This document shows, piece after piece, positions 45,501 through 55,411 of a stretch of DNA of 64,000 nucleotides. The position numbers were made by a program, and so were the translations under genes. The stretch is from Bolinopsis microptera (taxonomy: Eukaryota > Ctenophora > Tentaculata > Lobata > Bolinopsidae). The stretch's first letter is position 1. Every line of letters begins with the position of its first letter. The notes under the pieces were generated by a model. That model was not told the origin of the DNA. It searched no databases and saw only the letters and a program-made list of their open reading frames with translations. The DNA lies in NCBI RefSeq assembly GCF_026151205.1, contig NC_087076.1:2627902-2691901 (forward strand), written 5' to 3'.

Positions 45501-48500
45501 CAGATACTTCAAGTTCTATACCATTTACCTTATAATTTAAATTAGGATTGTTGTTAAAATTAATGTGCACTACTTTGCACTTGGCAGGATTAAATTGTAA
45601 AAGCCAAATACTTTCCCAAACTTCTAATTCTTCGATATCTTCAGCAACACTACCGTGGTTAGCTGCATTACCAATTAATTTAAGATCATCAGCAAATAAC
45701 TTTATCTTATTTTTTACAAGGTCAGGCAAATCATTAATATACAGAATGAATAGGAGAGGGCCTAGAACTGACCCCTGAGGAACACCAGATAAAACATGTT
45801 TAACCTCGGACCATTGTCCTTCTACAGAAACCCTCATAGTCCTGTCTGTCAGAAAATCTTTAATAACATCTAAAACCTTTCCTTTGACACCAAAGCCTTC
45901 CAATTTAGACAGAAGTCTAAAGTGGGGGACTGTGTCAAATGCCTTACTAAAATCAAAGTATAGAAGATCAACCGGGGCACCTTCATCTAAAATGTCAAGA
46001 ATGTCATCAAATGTCTCTAAAAGATTAGATAAACACGATTTACCCTTAACAAATCCATGCTGATGCTTCGAAATTCGATGTTCTAGAAAATTTAATACAT
46101 GTGCTCTCACCAACTTTTCATACACTTTGCACAAAATACACGTTAATGAAACTGGTCTATAATTTAAGGGGTCCGATTTAATACCCTTTTTAAACAATGC
46201 TACAACAGATGCAGATTTCCACACTGCAGGTAAAGATCCTGTATCTGAACACTTTTGAAATAATTTAGTTAATGCTTCAACAAAATTGTTGTCATAAGCT
46301 AGCGATTTCAACAACTTCGGATGAACACCATCCGGACCAGAACTCTTAAAAATGTTAAGCTTTAAAAGTTGCTTTTTTATATCAGAACTGCTGACTTCCA
46401 TATCATCAATATCATCAATACTCTCATTGTCAGGTCTTAAATTCTCAGTTTTAGGGAGAGGGCCAGGTGGTTCACGCGCAAAAACAGAGCTAAAGGCACT
46501 TGCGAGTACCTCAGCTGACTCAGTTGAACTATCTGTGCGTGTACCATCTCCTCTATCTAAAGAAACCACACTTGATTTAATTTGACGTTTATTTCGTAAA
46601 TAAGAGTAAAAAGACTTACAATTCTGCTTTAGATTAGATGTAATTTTCTTTTCATAGTTAACTTTAGCTTTAATTTCTGCTACTTCATAAGTATGTTGTT
46701 TGCTACTTGCATAACTAAAATTAACATCAGATGGATTAATATCAAACTCAGCCCATGCTTTATCTTTATTCTTTCTCATTCGTTTAAGTGCAGATGTACT
46801 CCATGGCAACTTGACAGGTCTGTTGTCGAGATAAACCGAAGCAGTCGGAACAGCTGCAGCAACAGTCTCCAGTTTACCATGTAATTCAGCCCACTTATCT
46901 TGAACATCATTGGTAGAACTATAATCCCAGTCGATATTTTTCAAACTAAAATTTAATAACTCTTCAGAGGAAATCTTACCCCATATAGGTTTGATAATCT
47001 TCTCTTTTAAACATTTGCTAGTATCCGGCGAAACAACTAGTTCGACAAGTATCCCAACATGATCACTCTTACCAAGCGGAGAAACGATCTTACAACCGTT
47101 GACAAGAGCATCATTTGTATACAGGACCTGATCAAGAAGACTCTCCTGGAGAGTATCCTTCACAAGCCGTCTTCTAGTTGTCTCGTTGGTGAAATACCAA
47201 GTTAAACCACTGTCATTGAAAACATCCATGAATTTCTGTTGAGTAACTAAAAACTGGTTCTTGCTAGCAATATTACTATTTATGCTACCAGTTTCCCATA
47301 AAACATTTGGTAAATTAAAATCTCCTAAAAGGAGTGTTTCAAAATCATTCCTTTCACTACAGATGCTCTTGATACAAGATATTAATGCATTATTCTGTTC
47401 TAAATTCAATGAAGTGGATCTGTAAATACAACAAATACTAATCAGTCCACCTGATGTGTTGATATTAACAGCTAAAGAATCCGGTGCCTTTAAAAAAGAG
47501 TTCACTAGTGAAGCATTACAACAGTTTTTAACATAAATTATAGAGCCTCCTCCACCACTTATACTGCCAGTGGAATTGTCAATTCTAAAATCTCTATATT
47601 TTCTAAACATACTAAATCCTTCAATATAAATTTCGGCATCTAATATATCACTACTAAAATGAGTTTCTGTTACACAAATTACCTCAATAGATTTATACAT
47701 TGATAAAATACATTTTAGTTCATCAATTTTATTAAATTATTTAAATCACAAACACTTAGTCACCATGTTATGAATAAGCTAAACTAAAACACTACTATCT
47801 ACAGAAAACAGGCTCACTTGTAAGTTTGACAGATAGTCCACAACATCATGTTGCATGTTCAGTACAGATTTCTCTAACGGAGTTTCAGCATCATTATTGA
47901 TAGCAGCTAGTATCTCGACCCAATCCTCTATACTGGAGATAATGTATTTAACAACAGAGAGGTGTCCACGTGCCGCAGCAAGGTGGAGGGGCGTGTCTCC
48001 AGTCACCAGGGTTACTGTGTCCAGATCTCCTCCCCATTTTACTATTGTCTGTACGCATCCTGACATTTTGTGAGAGCTGTTAATGGACAAAGTCTGTCAG
48101 CTCATTAATAATCCTAGTTTAATGGAGAGTCAAATATATGTAGATCTTTATAAAATATTCATAAGGTCCCATTTGGAAGTCTAAAGGATGAATAGATAGC
48201 TTGCGTAAGGCTTACAAGGATACATTTTGAAAAAGTGCTATCGACCATAAAACTGAGGTTAATGAGTCGTAGCACTAGTTAAATTATCCAGAAGGTAACC
48301 TAGTTTTCCATTGTGAGAAGCATGGTGAACTGCCCTCCACCCATTGATATCTCTGAGATGAAGGTCTCCTCCTTTTCTACAGATTGTTTGTAGAGTGAAC
48401 GTGTTGCCGTGTGCTGCTGCCAAATGAATGGGACACTGTCCACTTTCGTCTTGTGTTGTCAGGTCTACCTTGTGGCACATCAGAGCCTGAACAACAGTTG

Positions 48501-49033
48501 GAGCTGTTATTTAACTGATTATTTGAAAATAAGAGAAGTATTTAGCAAGATAAACTCTCCAGAATACTGAAAGAAAGTTGCTCTACCTCGACACATTGCT
48601 CCTTGCCCCGGAGTGCAGCAATGTGGGCAGGAGTCCAGCCTTGTATAGAGCGCACATTCATATCAGCTGTATGCCACACCAACCAATGGACACACTCCAA
48701 ATGCCCGTAATAGCAGGCTTTGTGTAAAGCCGTAAATTTCTCCTTTCCCTGAAGAAAACAAATTGTAGTAAGACGTGAAAAAACAAAAAGATTCTTGAAA
48801 CATATTTAAACATAATTACGGCGAGATTTTAGATGGCTAATTATCACTTGATATTTTATTTCTTGAAAAGATCTAGCCAAAAAAATCTGAATATTCTAAC
48901 TCACCAATGGTACATTAACGTCTAGATTGTGCTTTTTGTGGAGTTTCTCGCACTCGATCACATCGCCCCGTTCAATTAGATCGTGGAACAATCTGACAGC
49001 CTTGTGGATCTTGTTGGGGCTCTCAACTACCAT
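42558..49033 (-). CDS. ANKRD42: Ankyrin repeat domain protein 42 orthologue
   Basis: Ten exons join in phase into 502 residues, near the vertebrate length: 48905-49033, 48587-48748, 48300-48486, 47818-48059, 44416-44503, 44154-44270, 43569-43691, 43302-43441, 42954-43031 and 42558-42800. About seven ankyrin repeats cover residues 45-320 (for example FTALHKACYYGHLECVHWLV, DESGQCPIHLAAAHGN, STPAHKAAGHGQVETLSWLI). DVAKRFGKVQCVEML follows, then an acidic stretch, then a coiled coil (ELREMLEYERIKREKMEATI). The Ser/Lys-rich tail carries TRGVFIS, like the GGVFV tail of vertebrates. Exon 3 uses an acceptor inside the apparent frame (TTGTTCAG at 48487). Intron 4 (3.3 kb) contains a CR1 element in sense orientation. 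The biochemical role of the family is not well defined. Confidence 0.9.
43836..44144. mobile_element. hAT-type MITE with 8-bp target duplication
   Basis: The element 43844-44136 (293 bp) has terminal inverted repeats CAGCGGCGTAACG and CGTTACGCCACTG. An identical 8-bp duplication, CACTACAC, flanks it at 43836-43843 and 44137-44144. The interior is rich in GGGGGGCGCC and includes a G-run. No transposase. It lies in an ANKRD42 intron, its outer edge only 17 bp from the donor of exon 44154-44270. Confidence 0.9.
44548..47765 (-). mobile_element. CR1-clade LINE ORF2, 5'-truncated, frameshifted
   Basis: Frames 47700-45412 and 45487-44711 (minus) make one ORF2 interrupted near 45485-45490. The endonuclease shows VTETHF, GDFNLPN and SDHVGI. 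The reverse transcriptase shows NYRPVSLT, FDFSKAFDTVPH, GVPQGSVLGPLLF and FADD. The C-terminus shows HLEYCVQLWNP, LESVQRRFTR and RRIRGDLIEAFKVI, characteristic of the CR1 clade. The break comes at AAAAGATTTGGGGGT, where one base is lost or gained. A second shift near 47735 affects the start of the endonuclease. No ORF1 is present. The 3' end carries repeated TTTAC (44553-44572). Inserted in intron 4 of ANKRD42 in the same direction as the gene. Confidence 0.88.
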
Positions 49034-50013
49034 TACCAGTCATATGAGCTAATTAAAATAATATGGCTCAGCAGAATTGGACAACGAGCATATTGTATTT
49101 GATATTGGGTCATTAGTTGTCAACACAAAATATATAATAGAATAATACCTAAGTCCTCCAAGGAGGACTTCGTTAAAGATAAGCTGAGGGCAGTTCCTCA
49201 GTCCACTCAGTCGATATGTAGGAAAAGGTCGGTAAACACTACTCTTGCAGTAGCGAAGTTTCCAGAAAATCACACTTCCTGGTGCTGAAATATGATTCCC
49301 TTTCTCGTATTCTAGGCCTGATGTCAATCTTATGTTACCTACATAGCGGATTTGTACCTACTCAAAATAAGCTTTATAATGTAATGCAGTTCTTGTTTGT
49401 CGCACAACTGTTGTGAATGCTTTGTTTTGTCAGAAGAGCCCCTGTAGTATCGTTAATTCGTCTCTAAGCTCTATGTATATTTTTGTGCTCGGAGCGGGAA
49501 CGCAACAACATGTAAATTGTAAGTGCTCCTTCTTGTTCACATTTTAGTTCCAGACGTTAATTTTATTGGATGGTAATGGCAAATATTTACGACGTAACTA
49601 CTAACTATTGTTCAGAGCTCATTTTTGGCATTTCACGGCACTCTCGCGGCACCCTCACGGCACTCTCGTGGCACATGAATTAGCATGTGACACGTCACCA
49701 GATGAGGATTGTAAATCACAAGGCTTTTACAAGGCTAGTAAATAAAGGATAGAGCTTTTATGACACCGTGGTTATTGTGAAAAGATAATAATGAAGGTAT
49801 AATGATTGTCGTATGCTTTTGAACGAACATGATTGAAAGTTCGCACTATACTACCAGGGGGCCGCCAGGGTGCCGCCATAGTGCCTCGAGGATGCTGTGA
49901 CAGTGCCTTGAGGGTGCCACGAGAGTGCCACGACAGTGCCATCAGGATCCGGATGTATGACCAAATTTGTAGTTTATGAATATGATGTTGCCAATAACTT
50001 AATTTAATTTCAG
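49034..50013. promoter_or_regulatory. Divergent promoter interval with possible 5' UTR intron
   Basis: ANKRD42 (minus) and the ARM-XKR gene (plus) start about 1 kb apart, so this interval should hold both promoters. On the plus strand a donor-like GTAAGT at 49519 and an acceptor TTAATTTCAG ending at 50013 could bound a 5' UTR intron of the right-hand gene. No transcription start motif was recognised. Confidence 0.45.
49636..49947. mobile_element. Inverted-repeat element built of GGCACTCTCG units
   Basis: The left end repeats CACGGCACTCTCG three times at 49636-49675. The right end carries the inverted units GTGCCACGAGAGTGCCACGA at 49914-49933 and further GTGCC blocks from 49867. The middle is unrelated AT-rich DNA. 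The layout is that of a foldback element whose ends are made of short tandem repeats. No target duplication was identified. Confidence 0.6.
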
Positions 50014-50043
50014 TGTCCAGTGTACGATACTAATCTGCACGCG

Positions 50044-53000
50044 ATGGAAAGTTTTGAAGAGGTTAGTAAATGTTTTACTACTGAGTGCACGTTGTTGACT
50101 GGAGAAGAAATATCTTTAATAGCAGCTAAATTACGCATTTTGCCGCAAGCTAAAAAAGATGGCTGGGCTCTTGCAGTTTTACAGAAGATATCTGAAACTG
50201 AGTTTTACGAAAGATTAGCAGATCTCTGCAATAACAATAAGGAACTGTCGTTTTTACGAAACATAGTTTTCTTGGTAAGAATTATCAGCTTAAACGGAAC
50301 TAAACAAAATATACGATGTCTCTGTGAAAGTGGCGTTACAAAATTAATTATTGACAGATGTGGGGAGGCAACTGATACCGATCTTATAGTCGATGTTGTG
50401 ATGATTGTTAGTCACGTGTTGTTTAGAGATAACTTCTTACATCTACCTCATCTGAGAAAAGAGGGACTGTACACCAACCTTATTATGGGACTACTGCACA
50501 AGTGTAACTGTAATGATCATATAGTTGAGCTATTACTCTACATGGTAACTAGGGTTTGTCTACATGAGAGTTCAGTGAGAGATAATGTTGCATCAGATGA
50601 TCGCCCTGAAAGATTAGTAGATGTCCTAAGAAGCAATTCACACTTGTTGACAGATATGGTATCCAGCACAGAACGCAGTATCTGTGTAATTGTAACTGCA
50701 GCAGTGCTCCTTCATAAACATCTCAGATTGTTAAAGACTGCTGAATTGTTAGAAACTCTAAAATTGCTAACTCTACAGGGCACAACCAAGTTGAGAATCA
50801 ATATCTTAGCAATAACTGCTGAAAAAAAACCAGAAATACAGGGGGAACCAGTCAGTAAACTTGCAGGGGAGAACATCTCTGGCGATGATAACACAAAAGA
50901 ATTCCAGTATTTGAGAGATCTAACTTACATCATCAGAAGAGGGGTGGAACTAGGGGGAAATAAAGTGATAAGATTGCTGATAAGAAAAGGTATTGCTAAG
51001 CAACTGATATACAAATGGGAACAGTGCAATGATGCAGAGGTGATGAACAATATCTGCTACACCTTGCAGATGATAAATATTCGTTACACGACTAGTCAGG
51101 ATTACCTTGCTAAGCAAGGAGTGATCTTGTTAATACCGGCACTGATAGAGAAGTGGAGCAAGAGAAATGAGGAGAAGGTTCTGACGAATTTAATTGGAAT
51201 AGTTTGGTGTATGTCAGTTGAACGTGTTCATATCATAAACGAGATAGCTGGGGTCAAAAGTGAACACGGAGTAACGATTCCAGAGATATTAACAAAATTA
51301 CTTAACTCTAGCAAGAGTACAACAGTTCTGCAAATAACTGTTAAGTGTATAGCTGACATGTTAACCAACACGATGGCACTTCACATGCAGTTCACTTCTG
51401 AGCAGCTGGTAGATTCTTGTTTTACGTTGATTAAATCCAATTTAATGTGTTTTAATTACAAAGTTCACATATTACGGAGGATTATTCTACAGCTTGCGTG
51501 TAACAGTCCTACACGAGTCAGCAAGCTTCTTGTAAAACACAGTGATTTTTTAAGAGAACAGGCAGTGCTAGGAGATAACAGACAGTTAACAAGATGTTCG
51601 GCAGATATTGTTAACAAATACCTGTGTTGTAAGGAGACGCCCCACAAATGTCGAATGATCGGCAATTTTGTAGTCTTCAGTATTCTGAAATTCGTCTTAT
51701 TATATGCCTTGGATGTAGTGTTAGATATAAAGGTCGGTTATAATGCTATTGTAGACAAAAATGCAGATTTACACATACGGTATGAGGGATATGCGATCCT
51801 TATATTCTCATTGATTCCTTTATTCTATATTAATAATCAGTCAATATTACGGTTTTACAGATCTTCTTTTCGACAAATTGATGCAGATCCAACTGTTTCT
51901 CTTGAAGGAAGTTATAGAGGAAGTTTTCTGAAGTACTTTACTCCGTGGAGATTTGACTCTGTGAAACACACAGTCTTCAATATATTAACTGTATTTCAAC
52001 TGCATCCTATAGTGAGCGCACTCGAGTTGGTGCTACACAGACGTCAGAGATTATATGAACTGATAGATAAGAGGTTTCATTTTGCCAGATTGACTGTTCA
52101 GGAAAAAATTGTGGAAAACATACCGTGTACCCTTATCAAAGTCATAATCCTTTACAAGAAGCTGGAGAAGGGAATTTTTGATCCAGATATTTATCTGACA
52201 ATGATTTCGACTGTGTACGGGATTATCATTTTAACTCTCAAACTGTCTAGTTTTGAGAATTTGTGCCGCGCAGCAGATGGAAAATGCTGTGTACTCCAGA
52301 GATTGCAGCAATTTCTTATTTTCCTCGGAAATTTCACTGCGGTGTCATCTCGTATAATGATGTGTCTCCTACTGTACATCATAACAGTGAAAATAAACAA
52401 AACTTGGATTTTTGGTGCTTGTATAGCGATACATGTGATAATAACAATTGGAATACATTTCACATCTTACCACAAGAAATGGTCCCCATATGGTGTTCAA
52501 TCCTCAGTTAAAAAGTATTTTGTAATTCTACACTTCTTGCGAAAGGAAAATGGTATCCAAAATTCAACCTTAATAAAGATTGGACGATTTGTGCTGGTAT
52601 TGTGCCTATCGTGGAGCGAAGGGTTTATAGTAAATCTTAGACATCCTATTGATCTACTGCATGGAGATCGTCCCAACACCCATCATTTGAGATCACCACT
52701 GTACTTTTTTAGTATTTACATGTTTCATATGCTGGAAGTTATCTGTGTTGTTACAATAGCAAGTCTTAGTGGTTTGGTGTCAGACATTCAGCTGAAACAC
52801 TTGGGTTTTATGTCAGTGCCGTTATATCTGTTATCTGGCTTTGTGTTTGGTATATATTTCACGATTGCTAACCCTGATAAGAAAGGAAAACCGCTGTCAG
52901 CTAATATAAACCCTCGTTTTAAACATATTGGATACAATTTTAATGTTGACAGAATTTATCAGTTCTGTCATGTTTCTCCTGGCAAATCAATGGAAATAAA

Positions 53001-53583
53001 CGGTATAAAGTTACTATCATCAGGGGACTACAACCACAGACTTCAAGTGATGAGACCCTGTCCGAAATGTGCATTAAATGGAAAACATGGGAATAAAATA
53101 AAAGGAATACGAAATGAGCTTTGTTGTTTGAGAGGGTCCAAGAACAGATTGGAAAACGACAGTGATCTCCCTAATGAGCTCATAGGCGAGATGAACTGGC
53201 TGATGAAAAAAGTTTCAAATTATGATACTGTACACGATGACCTTAGAAGGCTCTGTTTTCCAGGTATCAAGGCTATCAAATATGACAAGTCATTAAGTCC
53301 TGGTATTGTTGCTGAATGCGAAAAATTAAAATATAAGATAGATGTTTTGTTCGGCTCTTTTAACCATGGTGCTTGTGATATTTCGGAGAAATCTTTTGAA
53401 ACATTTGATCAACTTTGTAACCTATATTTTTTTCTGAAAGAGGTTTTGTGGGAAGAAAAATGCATTGCTTGGTGCATAGTTAACTCGGGAGAGAAAAACA
53501 AGGGAGTAAGTAAACCACCAAACTTTTCAATTCACGGGAAAAAACAAAGACCTGGTATTATCCCTGGATATGAGCTTGTTTAA
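50044..53583 (+). CDS. ARM/HEAT-like plus XK-related (XKR) membrane protein fusion
   Basis: One uninterrupted frame encodes 1,179 residues from the ATG at 50044, unusual beside its intron-rich neighbours. The frame is open upstream to a splice acceptor at 50013, so a coding or UTR exon may precede it. Residues 1-535 are all-helical with repeated 40-residue patterns ending in short Leu/Ile/Val runs (for example FLRNIVFLVRII, MNNICYTLQMINIRYT), as in ARM/HEAT domains. Residues about 538-940 hold eight to ten hydrophobic helices. The opening FVLLYALDVVLDIKVGY, the FQLHPIVSALELVLHRR block and VQEKIVENIPCTLIKVIILY resemble XK-related proteins, phospholipid scramblases and their paralogues. The tail (940-1179) is soluble, with CPKC and LCC. 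XKR identity is inferred from motif order; a scramblase role is only a possibility. Confidence 0.65.
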   Translation: MESFEEVSKCFTTECTLLTGEEISLIAAKLRILPQAKKDGWALAVLQKISETEFYERLADLCNNNKELSFLRNIVFLVRIISLNGTKQNIRCLCESGVTKLIIDRCGEATDTDLIVDVVMIVSHVLFRDNFLHLPHLRKEGLYTNLIMGLLHKCNCNDHIVELLLYMVTRVCLHESSVRDNVASDDRPERLVDVLRSNSHLLTDMVSSTERSICVIVTAAVLLHKHLRLLKTAELLETLKLLTLQGTTKLRINILAITAEKKPEIQGEPVSKLAGENISGDDNTKEFQYLRDLTYIIRRGVELGGNKVIRLLIRKGIAKQLIYKWEQCNDAEVMNNICYTLQMINIRYTTSQDYLAKQGVILLIPALIEKWSKRNEEKVLTNLIGIVWCMSVERVHIINEIAGVKSEHGVTIPEILTKLLNSSKSTTVLQITVKCIADMLTNTMALHMQFTSEQLVDSCFTLIKSNLMCFNYKVHILRRIILQLACNSPTRVSKLLVKHSDFLREQAVLGDNRQLTRCSADIVNKYLCCKETPHKCRMIGNFVVFSILKFVLLYALDVVLDIKVGYNAIVDKNADLHIRYEGYAILIFSLIPLFYINNQSILRFYRSSFRQIDADPTVSLEGSYRGSFLKYFTPWRFDSVKHTVFNILTVFQLHPIVSALELVLHRRQRLYELIDKRFHFARLTVQEKIVENIPCTLIKVIILYKKLEKGIFDPDIYLTMISTVYGIIILTLKLSSFENLCRAADGKCCVLQRLQQFLIFLGNFTAVSSRIMMCLLLYIITVKINKTWIFGACIAIHVIITIGIHFTSYHKKWSPYGVQSSVKKYFVILHFLRKENGIQNSTLIKIGRFVLVLCLSWSEGFIVNLRHPIDLLHGDRPNTHHLRSPLYFFSIYMFHMLEVICVVTIASLSGLVSDIQLKHLGFMSVPLYLLSGFVFGIYFTIANPDKKGKPLSANINPRFKHIGYNFNVDRIYQFCHVSPGKSMEINGIKLLSSGDYNHRLQVMRPCPKCALNGKHGNKIKGIRNELCCLRGSKNRLENDSDLPNELIGEMNWLMKKVSNYDTVHDDLRRLCFPGIKAIKYDKSLSPGIVAECEKLKYKIDVLFGSFNHGACDISEKSFETFDQLCNLYFFLKEVLWEEKCIAWCIVNSGEKNKGVSKPPNFSIHGKKQRPGIIPGYELV

Positions 53584-54117
53584 TTTTTGATAACTAGGAG
53601 ATATTATGATGGCAACTGGACTGTGGAATGTAAAGAAATAAATAATTTGGTATTATAGCAGTATGGAATACTTCTTTTCAACTGGAGATATCCCAAACAG
53701 TCGAAAAGTGGCTGTTGAAAGTTCACGATAGCGTTTTTGTAAAATAAGTATACACAGTGCAACTTCAACAATTTTGTAATTTATACTTACAACCTGGATC
53801 ATTTGATACATTTGGTCGTGTTTACAAATAAAGCTGGTATGTAGAAGAGATAATATTATGCTTTTAGTGTTATCATCACTACTTAACGAGATTTTTTAGC
53901 ATTATCAATTTACAGTAATGGGACACAGCAGTTTTAAGACATTTTTGTTTGATAAGTAGTTCTAGTCACTGCTTATCAGCTTTACTAAAGTATTTAGTTT
54001 GTTTCATACTATACTATAATTTTCCGAGTGGAGTTGTACCCCATCCATAATTACTTACATGTTACGAATTTTGTTTGATTAAATTTTGCCTTTGTTACAA
54101 TTTTTACGTTTGAGTTA
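53584..54117. other. 3' flank of the ARM-XKR gene
   Basis: AATAAA at about 53637 is a plausible polyadenylation signal 55 bp after the stop. Nothing else is recognised until the RTE-like fragment starts at about 54118. Confidence 0.5.
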
Positions 54118-54745
54118 ATAACCAGAATGGCTTTAGACCTGGGCGCTCTACAACATCGCACATCCTTGCTCTACGAAGAATTATGGAGGGTGCTAGAGCC
54201 AAAAATCTTAAGGCCACCATGGTTTTCATTGATTTCAAAAAGGCGTTCGATAGTGTGCATAGAGGTTTGCTCATGAAGATATTAAAAGCATATGGCATAC
54301 CAGAAGCCATAGTGCGGCTCATTGAGGGTATCTATACGAGCACAAAGGCTAAAGTAGTTACAGCCGATGGTATAACAGAAATTTTTGATATCCTGGCTGG
54401 AGTACTGCAAGGAGACACTCTTGCCCCGTACTTGTTCATTATCGTGATTGACTATATCATGACAGTGACTATCAGGGACAAAAGGATTTCGCGATTATTT
54501 TGACCAAAAATCGCGGTACCGCGAAATTTAACAGGCTATACATTAAACTATACATAAAATTTGTCGCGGAGAATGGGAAATTTCGCGATTTCGTACATGC
54601 CGCGAAATCCTTTTGTCCCTGGTGACTATAGACGATGATGACTCAGACTCTGGGTTTACTCTCAGGCCTGCACGGAGTAGAAGGACTGGTGCCGAGAAGA
54701 TCGCAGACGTCGAGTTTGCAGATGATGTTGCCCTTATCACTCAAT
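54118..54745 (+). pseudogene. RTE-type reverse transcriptase, left half of a split element
   Basis: The frame reads NQNGFRPGRSTTSHILALRR, FIDFKKAFDSVHRGLL, AGVLQGDTLAPYLFIIVIDY and, after a 149-bp insertion, DSDSGFTLRPARS and FADDVALIT. These are the fingers and palm blocks of RTE-like elements, ending just after the catalytic FADD. The matching downstream part lies at 62878-63624, separated by a large LINE insertion. The 5' side (endonuclease) is absent. Confidence 0.88.
54465..54629. mobile_element. 149-bp MITE with perfect ends inside the RTE frame
   Basis: The element 54473-54621 has perfectly matching inverted ends of 21 bp (starting CAGGGACAAAAGGATTTC). An 8-bp duplication, GTGACTAT, flanks it at 54465-54472 and 54622-54629. 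Eight-bp duplications with CAGGG-type ends fit hAT. Removing the element and one duplication restores the host reverse transcriptase reading frame. Intact ends suggest recent insertion. Confidence 0.92.
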
Positions 54746-55411
54746 GAAACTAATAAATCAATGAAACTAATAAATCAATGTTTTAGCTCATTTTACAAAG
54801 TCAAATATTTAAAACAATTAAAATTGTATAGTGCTCAATTTGTAAATGACTAGTTGATCTTTGCTATTGGAAGTTTGTCAAGGACTGGCAGCTAGCGGGG
54901 CAAGGAATGCACGGGCTTAGGGGCTTTTGTGCACACCAGAACACTAGCTCGGTAGATTTTTGGAAACTAGAAGGACTGAAAACTAAAATTGTTTTTGATG
55001 GAGGCTGAGGCATGTTTTTGAGAGGGACGGTATAATAGCTTGTGGTAACAACTGGCCTTTACTTTAATAGGATGAAGTTTTAGTTTTAGGACAGGAAGAA
55101 GGCATTAAGAAGATTTGCTCTTTGTTTACAAGGCAGAATATAAGCAATGTTGGTTATAATATGTATCAATATCTAGATCTTCGTTTATCAATTTTCACTA
55201 AATGGGTTTAAAATTTTAATAGGGAGGGAAATTCATCAACTTTATTAAGTACCTATCAAAAATAAATCTTATGTCAATGTAATATACTAAAAATCATAAT
55301 CCTAAGTCTAATAATAAATCTGTTAAAAACACTTTCTCACTACACTGCGCTCACACACGTTAGTAAGACAAAGGAAAATGCACACCCAGCTAATTTTCAA
55401 TTTCAAGATAA

